Shown one piece after another: positions 33,521 through 41,769 of a DNA stretch of 64,000 nucleotides. The position numbers were made by a program, and so were the translations under genes. Origin of the DNA: Streptomyces kronopolitis (GTDB lineage Bacteria > Actinomycetota > Actinomycetes > Streptomycetales > Streptomycetaceae). How positions within the stretch are numbered: the stretch's first letter is position 1; each line of letters starts with the position of its first letter. The stretch is taken from assembly GCF_014646275.1 (NCBI RefSeq), contig NZ_BMND01000024.1, positions 53,391-117,390 of the forward strand, written 5' to 3'. The notes under the pieces are model-generated. The model made no database searches. It was not told the DNA's origin and worked only from the letters and a program-made list of their open reading frames with translations.

Positions 33521-35137
33521 CTACATCGGTACCGTGCCGGTCAGTTCACCGTCCTCCAGTGTCAGCCATCGGGTGATGCCGATCTCCTCCAGGAACACCG
33601 GGTCGTGGCTGACGACGACCAGGGCGCCCTCGTAGGACTCCAGGGCCGTGACGAGCCGGCGGACCGAGGCGAGGTCGAGGTTGTTGGTCGGCTCGTCGAG
33701 CAGCAGCAGCTGCGGGGACGGCTCGGCGAGCAGCAGCGCGGCGAGCGAGGCGCGGAAGCGTTCGCCGCCGGAGAGCGTGCCGGCCCGCTGGTCGGCCCGG
33801 GAGCCCTTGAACAGGAAGCGGGCGAGCCGGGCCCGGATGTGGTTGTTGCTCGCGTCCGGGGCGAAGCGGGCGACGTTCTCGGCGACGGTCAGCGCGTCGT
33901 CGAGGACGTCGAGGCGCTGCGGCAGGAAGCGGTGCGGGACGTCGACCCGGGCCGTGCCGGCCGCGGGCGGGATCTCGCCGGCGACGGTGCGCAGCAGGGT
34001 GGTCTTGCCGGAGCCGTTGCGGCCGGTCAGCGCGATCCGCTCGGGGCCGCGCACCTCCAGGTCGGCGGGGGCGCCATAGCGGGTGCGCAGGGCGTCGAGG
34101 CGGAGCACGGTCCGGCCGGGGGGTACGGCGGTGTGCGGCAGGTCGATACGGATCTCCTCGTCGTCCCGGACGGCCTCGGCGGCCTCGTCGAGGCGGTCCC
34201 TGGCCTCCTTGAGGCGTTCGGTGTGCAGGGTGCGGTGCTTGCCGGCGGAGACCTGGGCCGCCCTCTTGCGCTCGTTCATGACGATCTTCGGCTCGCGCTT
34301 GTTGGCGGCCATCTTGTTGCCGTAGCGGACCCGGCGGGCCAACTTGACCTGCGCTTCGGACAGTTCGCGCTTCTGCCGCTGGACGTCGGCCTCGGCGACG
34401 CGCAGCATCCGCTCGGCCGCCTCCTGCTCGACGGCCAGGGCCTCTTCGTAGGCTGCATAGTTGCCGGCGTACCAGTGGACCTCGCCGTCGCGCAGGTCGG
34501 CGATCCGGTCGACCAGCTGGAGGAGTTCGCGGTCATGGCTGACCACGACGAGCACCTTGGACCAGCCGTCGACCGCGGTGTACAGCCGCTCGCGGGCCGC
34601 CCGGTCGAGGTTGTTGGTGGGCTCGTCGAGCAGCAGCACGTCCGGCCGGCGCAGCAGCAGGGCCGCCAGCCGCAGCAGGACGCACTCGCCGCCGGACACC
34701 TCGCCGATGGTGCGGTCGAGGTCGAGACCGGGCAGCCCGAGCTGGTCGAGGGTGGCGCGGGCGCGCTCCTCGACGTCCCAGTCGTCACCGAGGGCGGTGA
34801 AGTGCTCCTCGCGGGCGTCGCCGCCCTCGATGGCGTGCAGGGCGGCGCGGGCCCCGGCGATGCCGAGGACCTCGTCGACCCGCAGGAGGGTGTCGAGCGG
34901 GGCGTGCTGCGGGAGGTAGCCGACCTCGCCGGCGACCTTGATGCTGCCGGCGGCCGGGGTCAGCTCGCCCGCGATCAGCTTCAACAGGGTGGATTTTCCC
35001 GCCCCGTTGAGGCCGATCAGGCCCGTGCGGCCGGGGCCGACGGTCAGCGGGAAGTCCGCCAGGACGGGGGTGCCGTCGGGCCAGGCGAAGTCGAGGCCGG
35101 TGCAGACGATGGAGGCGGAGGCGGGGGGCATGGACAT
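33521..35137 (-). CDS. ABC-F family ATPase (possible ribosome protection protein)
   Basis: About 538 residues, two ABC cassettes and no membrane helices. Cassette 1: GLIGLNGAGKSTLLKLIAGE, VSGGECVLLRLAALLL, VLLLDEPTNNLD; cassette 2: ALTGRNGSGKTTLLRTVAGE, LSGGERFRASLAALLL, LLLLDEPTNNLD. The basic helical inter-cassette linker (NKMAANKREPKIVMNERKR, HRTLHTERLKEARDRL) is the part that reaches the peptidyl transferase centre in resistance ABC-F proteins. ATG 35137 follows AGGAGA; an in-frame ATG at 35197 would add 20 residues. It could be a housekeeping translation factor or an antibiotic-resistance protein; the long leader favours the latter. Confidence 0.9.
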   Translation of the reverse strand: MSMPPASASIVCTGLDFAWPDGTPVLADFPLTVGPGRTGLIGLNGAGKSTLLKLIAGELTPAAGSIKVAGEVGYLPQHAPLDTLLRVDEVLGIAGARAALHAIEGGDAREEHFTALGDDWDVEERARATLDQLGLPGLDLDRTIGEVSGGECVLLRLAALLLRRPDVLLLDEPTNNLDRAARERLYTAVDGWSKVLVVVSHDRELLQLVDRIADLRDGEVHWYAGNYAAYEEALAVEQEAAERMLRVAEADVQRQKRELSEAQVKLARRVRYGNKMAANKREPKIVMNERKRAAQVSAGKHRTLHTERLKEARDRLDEAAEAVRDDEEIRIDLPHTAVPPGRTVLRLDALRTRYGAPADLEVRGPERIALTGRNGSGKTTLLRTVAGEIPPAAGTARVDVPHRFLPQRLDVLDDALTVAENVARFAPDASNNHIRARLARFLFKGSRADQRAGTLSGGERFRASLAALLLAEPSPQLLLLDEPTNNLDLASVRRLVTALESYEGALVVVSHDPVFLEEIGITRWLTLEDGELTGTVPM

Positions 35138-35449
35138 ACGGGTCTCCTGGGCGCGAGGGAAGAAAGGGACTGCGCGGGGAGACACCGCGTCATACACGCG
35201 GGGTGCGCCGGGGTACGCGGTTGCGGTACGCCGAGGTCACGGACAGGCTGCGCCGGGCAGGAATCCACCGCTCCGGAAATACGGGAGCACAGGGGCGGAT
35301 TCGCCTCTTACGGGCGCGGTGTCTCAGGACCTCAGACGAGCAACGGCCTTCTCCGATCGGCGGCAATGGGACGAGCACGACAGTACGGGGGACGGCGAAG
35401 AAACGCAAACGCATTTATTGTTGCATTTAGATTGACCCGGGGCCGGGTC
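35138..35449 (-). promoter_or_regulatory. long leader of the ABC-F gene with nested small frames and AT-rich patch
   Basis: Read on the minus strand, an AT-rich patch (35433-35401, about 30 percent GC) contains ATGCAACAATAAATG: a two-codon frame (MQQ-stop) followed by an ATG that opens a 74-codon frame, MRLRFFAVPRTVVLVPLPPI, ending at 35190. Its stop overlaps an ATG (35197) in frame with the ABC-F gene. ACCCCGCGT and ACGCGGTGT form a hairpin around that overlap. GACCCGGGGCCGGGTC at 35434-35449 is a palindrome at the promoter end. Codon bias of the 74-codon frame is weak. The design suggests ribosome-mediated attenuation. The remaining bases up to 35604 hold no gene, only CCGTGCC-type repeats. 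Confidence 0.45.
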
Positions 35450-35604
35450 GGTATCCCGTCCGTCCTGGGGGGCGGGCCACGCCGCACCACGGCGGGTGAC
35501 CGGCCGGAGCCGCCGATGCCTCGCGTCGCCGCGCCGTACCCCGCTCCGTGCCCCGGTGCCGTGCCCCGGATCCCCGTGCCGTGCGCCGGGGCGGCCCCCG
35601 TAGC

Positions 35605-36015
35605 ATGAGCCGGATGATCGACAAGCGTGCCGGCCGGGCGGCCACCGCCGCCCCGTGCCGGGTCACCGTGTGCCGCGGCTGCTGCTGCGGCGACGCGGCC
35701 AAGATTCCGGGAGTCGACCACGCCGGGCAGATACCGCGGTTGCGCGCGGCGCTCGACGGCGCGGCGCCGGTGCGGGCCTCGGAGTGCCTGGACGTCTGCG
35801 ACCAGGCGAACGTGATCGTGGTCCAGCCGTCGGCCGCGGGGCGGGCGGCCGGCGGGCGGCCGGTGTGGCTGGGACTGGTCAACGACGACGACGCGCTGGC
35901 CGACATCGCCGCCTGGATACGCGCCGGCGGCCCCGGCCTCGCGGAGCCGCCGGGCGTCCTCGACCTGTACGCGATCACGGTGTCGCGGCGGGTACGGGAG
36001 GGGCTGGAGGGCTGA
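35605..36015 (+). CDS. (2Fe-2S) ferredoxin-like thioredoxin-fold protein
   Basis: 136 residues. VTVCRGCCCGDAAKIPG (Cys23, Cys26, Cys27, Cys28) and ASECLDVCDQANVIVVQP (Cys61, Cys65) give the Cys pattern of thioredoxin-like 2Fe-2S ferredoxins, with AWIRAGGPGLAEPPG at the C-terminal side. Such proteins pass electrons in the cytoplasm; no partner is evident next to it. Start at ATG 35605 or the ATG three codons later. Confidence 0.75.
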   Translation: MSRMIDKRAGRAATAAPCRVTVCRGCCCGDAAKIPGVDHAGQIPRLRAALDGAAPVRASECLDVCDQANVIVVQPSAAGRAAGGRPVWLGLVNDDDALADIAAWIRAGGPGLAEPPGVLDLYAITVSRRVREGLEG

Positions 36016-36207
36016 GCCGCCGGGGCCGCCCGGCCGCCGGAGCCGCCGGAGCCGCCGCGTCCGCTTCCCCCTCCAGGACTCCCGGACTCCCGGTAACGGG
36101 GAACCGGTGACCGAAGTCTTACGGATGCCGCCCCGACCGCCCGCCGCCGCCCGCGCTGGTGTTGGCTGGGGCCATGACCCGCCTCCCGGGAAAGACGGGC
36201 TGACCCC

Positions 36208-37011
36208 GTGCCCCCCGCCACCCCGCCCGCCGCACCGCCGCCCGCCCCCGCCGCCGGGCCGCCGCGCCGCGTCCTGGTCGTCGAGGACGATCCGACCGTC
36301 GCCGAGGTCGTCACCGGCTACCTCTCCCGCGCCGGCTACACCACCGAGCACGCCGCCGACGGCTTCGCCGCCCTCGACCGGGCCGCGGACTTCCGCCCGC
36401 ATCTCGTCGTGCTCGATCTGATGCTGCCGGGCCTGGACGGCCTGGAGGTGTGCCGCCGGCTGCGCCGCTCCGCCGACGGCCCCGCGGTGCCGGTGGTGAT
36501 GCTGACCGCCCGCGGCGAGGAGGCGGACCGCATCCTGGGCCTGGAGCTGGGCGCGGACGACTATGTGACCAAGCCGTTCAGCCCGCGCGAGCTGGTGCTG
36601 CGGATCGGCTCGGTGCTGCGCCGCGCGGAGTCCGCGCCGCCGGCCGCGGCGGCCGCCGCCGTGCTGCGGGCCGGGGACCTCAGCGCGGACCCGGCCGGCC
36701 GGCGGGCCGCCCGCGGAGGACGTGAACTCTCCCTCACCACCCGCGAGTTCGACCTGCTCGTCTTCCTGATGCGGCATCCCGGGCAGGTCTTCGCGCGGGA
36801 GGAACTGCTGCAGCGGGTCTGGGGCTGGGAGTTCGGCGACCTGTCCACGGTGACCGTGCATGTGCGGCGGCTGCGCGAGAAGATCGAGGCGGACCCGGCC
36901 GCGCCCCGGCTGGTGACGACGGTCTGGGGCGCCGGCTACCGCTTCGACCCGGCGCGCGAGGAGCCGCCGGAGCAGGACGGCCCGCTGCTCGGAGGCGATC
37001 TGCTGCCATGA
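36208..37011 (+). CDS. OmpR-family response regulator
   Basis: 267 residues. A Pro-rich head leads to a receiver domain (RVLVVEDDPTVAEVV with Glu26-Asp28; phosphoacceptor Asp70 in VVLDLMLPGLDGLEV; KPF Lys near 121). A winged-helix output domain follows (LSLTTREFDLLVFLMRHPGQVFAREELLQRVWG, TVTVHVRRLREKIE, VTTVWGAGYRF). GTG start at 36208. Its stop overlaps the kinase ATG by 4 bases (ATGA). Confidence 0.93.
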   Translation: MPPATPPAAPPPAPAAGPPRRVLVVEDDPTVAEVVTGYLSRAGYTTEHAADGFAALDRAADFRPHLVVLDLMLPGLDGLEVCRRLRRSADGPAVPVVMLTARGEEADRILGLELGADDYVTKPFSPRELVLRIGSVLRRAESAPPAAAAAAVLRAGDLSADPAGRRAARGGRELSLTTREFDLLVFLMRHPGQVFAREELLQRVWGWEFGDLSTVTVHVRRLREKIEADPAAPRLVTTVWGAGYRFDPAREEPPEQDGPLLGGDLLP

Positions 37012-38168
37012 CGGACTTCCTGGTGATCGTGGCCCTGGCGGCGCTCGGCGCGACGGTGGCCGGGCTGGTCGCCGCGCCCGCGGTGCGGGTCCTGCGGCGG
37101 CGCTCGGTGGCGCTGTCGCTGTTCGCGGTGGCGGCGCTGGCGGTGGCCGCGATGGCGGCGGGCACGGTGGCGGTCGCCCAGGCGATGTTCCTGTCGGGGC
37201 ACGACCTGGGCGTGGTGATGGCCGTGGTGGCCGTCTCCGGAGTGGTGTCGCTGGCGGCCGCGCTGCTCTTCGGGCGGCGGATCGCGGCGGGCAGCCGGGA
37301 GCTGGCGCGCTCGGCCCGTACGGTCGGCAGCGAGGGCGGCTTCGTGGCGCCCGCCGAGCCGCCCACCGCCGAACTCGCCGCGCTGTCCGGCGCGTTGGAG
37401 GAGACCAGCGCCCGGCTGGCCGAGGCGCGGGAGCGCGAGCGGGCGCTGGAGGCCTCCCGGCGGGAGCTGATCGCCGGGATCTCGCACGATCTGCGCACCC
37501 CGCTCGCCGGGCTGCGGGCGATGGCCGAGGCGCTGGAGGACGGGGTCGCCGAGGACACCGCCCGCTACCACGCACGGATGCGGGTCGAGGTGGACCGGCT
37601 GGCCGCCATGGTCGACGACCTCTTCGAACTCTCCCGGATCCAGGCCGGGGCGCTGGCCCTGACGCTGTCGCGGGTGTCGGTCTACGACCTGGTGGACGAG
37701 GCCCTCGCGGGCGCCGGGCCGCTGGCGCGCAAGAGCGGGGTGCGGCTGGTGGACGGCGGGGTGGTGCCGCTGCCGGTGCACGTGGACGCCCAGCAGATCA
37801 CCCGCGTCCTGGGCAATCTGCTGGTCAACGCGATCCGCGCGACCCCGGCCGACGGGACGGTCGCGGTCAGCGCACGGCATGAGCAGGGCCGGGTGGTGCT
37901 GGCGGTGGAGGACGGCTGCGGCGGCATCCCGGCGGAGGATCTGGGGCGGGTCTTCGACACCGGCTGGCGCGGCGGTGCGGCGCGTACGCCCCGTGCGGAC
38001 GGCGGGAGCGGCGCCGGGCTGGGGCTGGCGATCGTGCGCGGCATCGTGGAGGCGCACCAGGGCCGGACGACGGTGCGCAACGCCGGGGCTGGCTGCCGCT
38101 TCGAGGTCGAACTGCCCGCCGCCGGGCCGCCGGCCGCGGAGGCGCCGGCCCCGCAGCCGGTCGGGTGA
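37008..38168 (+). CDS. sensor histidine kinase
   Basis: 386 residues. Three hydrophobic helices (about 3-28, 33-60, 66-90) leave almost no extracellular sensor, then a HAMP-like segment (GRRIAAGSRELARSARTVG). The dimerisation helix holds the phospho-His near residue 160 (GISHDLRTPLAGLRAMAEAL). The ATPase follows with N box NLLVNAIRAT, VEDGCGGIP, and GAGLGLAIVRGIVEAHQG. Translationally coupled to the response regulator; the signal is unknown, and a membrane-embedded sensor is likely. Confidence 0.93.
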   Translation: MTDFLVIVALAALGATVAGLVAAPAVRVLRRRSVALSLFAVAALAVAAMAAGTVAVAQAMFLSGHDLGVVMAVVAVSGVVSLAAALLFGRRIAAGSRELARSARTVGSEGGFVAPAEPPTAELAALSGALEETSARLAEARERERALEASRRELIAGISHDLRTPLAGLRAMAEALEDGVAEDTARYHARMRVEVDRLAAMVDDLFELSRIQAGALALTLSRVSVYDLVDEALAGAGPLARKSGVRLVDGGVVPLPVHVDAQQITRVLGNLLVNAIRATPADGTVAVSARHEQGRVVLAVEDGCGGIPAEDLGRVFDTGWRGGAARTPRADGGSGAGLGLAIVRGIVEAHQGRTTVRNAGAGCRFEVELPAAGPPAAEAPAPQPVG

Positions 38169-38220
38169 GGGGCCGCCCGGCACGGTCCCTCGCGCCGCGA
38201 CGGGCCCCCGGGCAGGGGCG

Positions 38221-39537
38221 TCAGGCCCCCGGCAGCGGTGCGGCCTCCGCCCGTCCCTCCGGCTCCGGCCCGCCCCCGTCCGCGCCCGGCCGCTCGCCCG
38301 CCGCGGGACGTACCGGCAGGTCGCGCACCCTGCCGATCGGGGAGAAGAGCAGGATCAGCCCGGCCAGCGGCACCCCGGCGGTCATGATCCACATGGCCGG
38401 GCGGACGCCGAGCGCCGAGCCGAGCGTCCCGCCGAGCAGCGCCCCCAGCGGCAGCGTCCCGTAGTTGAGGAAGGCGCTGCTGGCGATCAGCCGGCCGAGC
38501 AGGGCGGGCGGGCAGTACCGCTGCTGGAAGCTCACCTTGAGGACGTTGCCGGCGACCACCCCCGCGCTGACGCCGAAGCTGCCCGCGACGTAGAGCAGCG
38601 CCCCGGCGCCGTGGACCGCCGACGGCATGCACAACGCGGTGCAGGACAGGCCGAGTTCGCACAGCAGCAGGGCGCGGGCGGTGCCGAACCGGGCGGCGGC
38701 CCGGCGCGCCAGGAAGGCACCCGCGATGCCGCCCGAGGCGCCCAGCGCCAGCAGCCCGCCGACCGCCCCGGGGGCCAGGCCCACCTCGCGGACCAGGAAG
38801 ACCGCCGCGATCGACTGGTAGCCCATGAGCGCGAGGTTGGAGGCGGCGCCGAACAGCGTCAGCGTACGGAACCAGACATCGCCGGCGACCAGCCGCAGGC
38901 CCTCGGCGACCTCCGCGGCCAGGGTCCGGATACCGCGGTCCCGGGCGGCCGGGCGCGGCTCGCGGTGCCGGATGCCGCGCAGGCACAGCAGCGCGAGCAG
39001 GAAGGTGGCGGCGTTGACGGACAACGCGTGGACGGCGCCGGCGAGTTGGGCGAGGAGGCCACCGGTGCCCTGCCCGGCGAGCTGCGCGGCCGAGGCGCTG
39101 CCGTGCAGCGTGGCGTTGCCCTCGGCGCGGTCGGCGGGCGCGAGCAAGGTGGGCAGATAGGCGCTGTAGGCGGTCTGGAAGACCACCGCCGAGGTGCCGG
39201 CCAGCAGGGCCACGGCGAGCAGCAGCCCGAGCGAGAGCCCGCCGTACCGGGCGAGGAGCGGGACGGCGGCGAACAGCACCAGCGACAGACCGGCGGCGCC
39301 GAGCATCAGCGGACGGCGCCGCAGCCGGTCCACCCACGCGCCGACCGGCAGGCCGATGAGCAGCCAGGGCAGCCAGCCGCAGGCACCGAGCAGCCCGACC
39401 GCGAAGGGGGAGGCGTGCAGGGTGGTCACCGCCACCAGCGGCAGCGCGACATTGGTGACCGCCGCCCCGAATTTGCCCGCCGTCTCCCCGCACCACAGCA
39501 GCCGGAAGTCCCGGTGCCGGCGCAGCAGTCCGCTCAC
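38221..39537 (-). CDS. MFS transporter
   Basis: 438-residue, about 12-helix membrane protein: DFRLLWCGETAGKFGAAVTN, VGLLGACGWLPWLLIGLPVGAWVDRLRRRPLML (MFS motif between helices 2 and 3), and a helix-7 region MGYQSIAAVFLVREVGLAPGAVG. The GTG at 39537 overlaps the stop of the ArsR-type regulator (GTGA), so both are coupled. This enterobactin-exporter-like subfamily usually exports small molecules or drugs; substrate unknown. Confidence 0.87.
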   Translation of the reverse strand: MSGLLRRHRDFRLLWCGETAGKFGAAVTNVALPLVAVTTLHASPFAVGLLGACGWLPWLLIGLPVGAWVDRLRRRPLMLGAAGLSLVLFAAVPLLARYGGLSLGLLLAVALLAGTSAVVFQTAYSAYLPTLLAPADRAEGNATLHGSASAAQLAGQGTGGLLAQLAGAVHALSVNAATFLLALLCLRGIRHREPRPAARDRGIRTLAAEVAEGLRLVAGDVWFRTLTLFGAASNLALMGYQSIAAVFLVREVGLAPGAVGGLLALGASGGIAGAFLARRAAARFGTARALLLCELGLSCTALCMPSAVHGAGALLYVAGSFGVSAGVVAGNVLKVSFQQRYCPPALLGRLIASSAFLNYGTLPLGALLGGTLGSALGVRPAMWIMTAGVPLAGLILLFSPIGRVRDLPVRPAAGERPGADGGGPEPEGRAEAAPLPGA

Positions 39538-40160
39538 CGGGCGCCACGCTCCTTGCGCGGGAAGGACTGCAACTGGACCAGGACCGGCTGCCCGTCCGGC
39601 GCCCCGTCCCCGGGCGCGCTCCGCGCCGCCGCCCGGTACCGCGCGACGACCTCGGCCAGCTCCGCGTTCATCGCCGCCAACTGCGCGGGCGTGAGCCGCA
39701 GATCGTGCCACTGGGCGAGGGTGCCGGCGTCACGCCACTCGGCGTCCCAGTCCTCGGTGAGGTAGTCGGCGACGCGGTGGAAGTGCTGCTGGACCAGTTC
39801 GTGCACATAGACGGACAGCGCGCCGCGGGTGTCCGGATCCTCGCGGAACCCGGCGGTGTCGAGGTGGGTGGCGACCCGGACCGCCCGCCACCAGCGTTCG
39901 CGGCGGGTGCCGCGGTCGGTCTCCTCCTCGATGAAGCCATGGGCGGCGAGGTGCCGCAGATGCCAGCTGACCGTGCCGGTGTTCTCGCCGAGGCGGCCGC
40001 CGAGCCCGGTGGCGGTGTCCGGGCCGTCGAGCCGCAGCAGTTCCAGGATGCGCATGCGCAGGGGGTGGGCGAGGCCGCGCAGGCTGCGCGCGTCCATCTG
40101 CCGGATGGGCGGCGCGGCGGGTACGGCCGGTCGTGGGGGTATCTCCGGGGTGTCGGTCAC
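39534..40160 (-). CDS. ArsR-type winged-helix regulator
   Basis: About 208 residues. The winged helix SLRGLAHPLRMRILELLRLDGPDTATGLGGRLGENTGTVSWHLRHLAAHGFIEEE is at about 22-77, with a C-terminal helical region (YVHELVQQHFHRVADYL, WRDAGTLAQWHDLRLTPAQL). It has no Cys metal-site signature, so it is probably not a metal sensor. I infer the GTG at 40160; the ATG of MDARSLRG is an alternative. A perfect 12-bp inverted repeat lies 18-49 bases upstream. It probably represses the downstream MFS gene. Confidence 0.85.
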   Translation of the reverse strand: MTDTPEIPPRPAVPAAPPIRQMDARSLRGLAHPLRMRILELLRLDGPDTATGLGGRLGENTGTVSWHLRHLAAHGFIEEETDRGTRRERWWRAVRVATHLDTAGFREDPDTRGALSVYVHELVQQHFHRVADYLTEDWDAEWRDAGTLAQWHDLRLTPAQLAAMNAELAEVVARYRAAARSAPGDGAPDGQPVLVQLQSFPRKERGAR

Positions 40161-40177
40161 GGTCGTCAGCGTAGGGG

Positions 40178-40209
40178 CGCAGAGAACCCTCTGCACAGGG
40201 TTCTCTGCG
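40178..40209. promoter_or_regulatory. operator of the ArsR-type regulator
   Basis: CGCAGAGAACCC (40178-40189) and GGGTTCTCTGCG (40198-40209) are perfect 12-bp inverted arms around 8 bases. A further half-site-like CTCTGC and TGCAGAGG lie on either side, giving a cluster of GCAGAG elements just before the regulator start. Confidence 0.65.
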
Positions 40210-40233
40210 AACAATCCTCTGCAACTGGCCGCG

Positions 40234-40953
40234 TCAGGAACGGGGTTGGTGCCGCTGCGCGTCCCGCCCCTCTCCGTTTCCGCGCCGTTCCCCGTCCTCG
40301 TGGCGCCACAGCGGGTGCTCGCGCCGGGCCCACCGCGCGTCGACCGAGCCCGTCCGCATCCCGCGGCGCGACTCGGGATCGCCGTACGCCTTCCCGACAT
40401 GGCCGGCGATCACGAGGATCACGGCGAGCGCGAGCCAGTCGTGGACGAAGGTGGCACCGGTGCGCCACACCAGGGGCACCGGGGTCCCCGCCCGGACGAG
40501 GCCGAGGGCCTGCGGGAGGGTGGACCACATCAGCAGTCCGGTGCCGAGCATCACCAGCACGGCGCCGGCGATCCAGGCGGCGTAGAGCTTCTGGCCCGCG
40601 TTGAACTTCCCGGCCGGGCGGCCGCCGCGGCGGCGCAGGGCGGAGCGCAGCCACCGGCGGTCGTGCGGGCCGTAGCGGTTGAGCCGGGTGAGGTCGGCGC
40701 GCAGGGCACGGGAGAAGGGGCCCAGCAGCACGGGCACCGGCAGCAGGATGCCGGACCACTCGTGGACGGTGACCATCAGGGCCCGGCGGCCGACGAGTTC
40801 GGCGAGGAAGGGGAGGTAGAGGCAGCCCGCGGTGAGCACGCAGACCGCCATCAGGGCGGCGGTGGCCTGATGGACCCGGTGTTCGGCGGGGGTGAACCGC
40901 GGCACCCGGGGGCGCGCGGCGGGTGCGGACGGCGCGTCAGGTGGTGGGGGCAT
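40234..40953 (-). CDS. cytochrome b/b6-type membrane protein, partner of the molybdopterin oxidoreductase
   Basis: 239 residues with four or five membrane helices. His residues in helices, AEHRVHQATAAL, MVTVHEWSG, TFVHDWLALAVIL and IAGHVGKAYGDP, are likely haem b ligands, as in the Ni-hydrogenase/formate-dehydrogenase cytochrome b family. The Arg/His-rich tail is cytoplasmic. Its ATG at 40953 overlaps the end of the molybdopterin gene by 17 bases, so the two are expressed together. It would carry electrons between quinol and the molybdoenzyme. Confidence 0.82.
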   Translation of the reverse strand: MPPPPDAPSAPAARPRVPRFTPAEHRVHQATAALMAVCVLTAGCLYLPFLAELVGRRALMVTVHEWSGILLPVPVLLGPFSRALRADLTRLNRYGPHDRRWLRSALRRRGGRPAGKFNAGQKLYAAWIAGAVLVMLGTGLLMWSTLPQALGLVRAGTPVPLVWRTGATFVHDWLALAVILVIAGHVGKAYGDPESRRGMRTGSVDARWARREHPLWRHEDGERRGNGEGRDAQRHQPRS

Positions 40954-41689
40954 CGTCGCGTCCGTTCGACCGTCCGACCCAGGCGTCGACGTCATATCCG
41001 AGGTTCTCCCAGTATCCGGGCGCGACATGGTCGGTGACGGTGATCCCGGAGAGCCACTTCGCCGACTTGTAGAAGTACATGGGCGCGACGTAGAGGCGGA
41101 CCGGGCCGCCGTGCGCGTGGGCCAGCGGCTTGTCCTGCATCCGCAGGGCGACCAGGACGTCGTCCCGGCGGGCCTGGGCGAGGGTGAGGGACTCGCTGTA
41201 GGTGCCGTCGAAGCAGGTGAAGCGGACCGCTTTGGCCTCGGGGCGGACACCGGCGGCGTCCAGGAGCGCCGAGAGCCGGACGCCCTCGAAGGGGGTGCCG
41301 GGCACCCGCCAGCCGGTGACGCACTGGACGTCCCGCACGAGCCGGGTCTGCGGCATGCGGCGCAGGTCGTCGAGGTGGTAGCGGGCGCGGTGGCGGACCA
41401 GGCCGTCGACCGTCAGGCGGTAGCTGCCGGCGTCCTTCTCGGGTACCGAGCCGGTCACCGAGTAGTAGCGGAAGCCGCCGCCGGCCGGGAGCAGACCGGA
41501 CAGCCCGGTGGGGTCCTTCTGGGCGGCGGCGCCGAGCGTCTCGTCGTAGGCGCGCTGCAGGAAGGGGGCCGCGGCGACGCCGGCGGCACCGGCGGCGAGC
41601 ATGCCCAGCACGACGCGGCGGCCCACCGGGGAGCCACGCCCGTCCCCGCCGCCGTCCGCCGCGCCGGCCGGATTCGCGTCCTTGGTCAT
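40937..41689 (-). CDS. molybdopterin-dependent oxidoreductase (sulfite-oxidase-like)
   Basis: 250 residues. The N-terminus has an RR pair before a hydrophobic stretch (GRRVVLGMLAAGAAGVAAA), a probable Tat signal. The mature part is the sulfite-oxidase-type Mo-cofactor fold, with the Mo-ligating Cys at about 123 in RDVQCVTGWRVPG, then FEGVRLSALLDAAGV and HAHGGPVRLYVAPMYFYKSAKWL. Substrates could be S- or N-oxides, as for MsrP, but this cannot be read here. It overlaps the cytochrome b gene. Confidence 0.85.
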   Translation of the reverse strand: MTKDANPAGAADGGGDGRGSPVGRRVVLGMLAAGAAGVAAAPFLQRAYDETLGAAAQKDPTGLSGLLPAGGGFRYYSVTGSVPEKDAGSYRLTVDGLVRHRARYHLDDLRRMPQTRLVRDVQCVTGWRVPGTPFEGVRLSALLDAAGVRPEAKAVRFTCFDGTYSESLTLAQARRDDVLVALRMQDKPLAHAHGGPVRLYVAPMYFYKSAKWLSGITVTDHVAPGYWENLGYDVDAWVGRSNGRDDAPTT

Positions 41690-41769
41690 GCCCCGATTCG
41701 AACACCGCGCGGCCTCCGTGGCCAGCGTCCGGGCCCCGGCGTCAGACTTTCGTCATCAGCCGCCGCGGT

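Noticed and set aside
35131..35197. ABC-F start at 35197 (20 residues longer)
   Set aside because: No ribosome site is visible there, while ATG 35137 follows AGGAGA; kept only as a possible coupled start.
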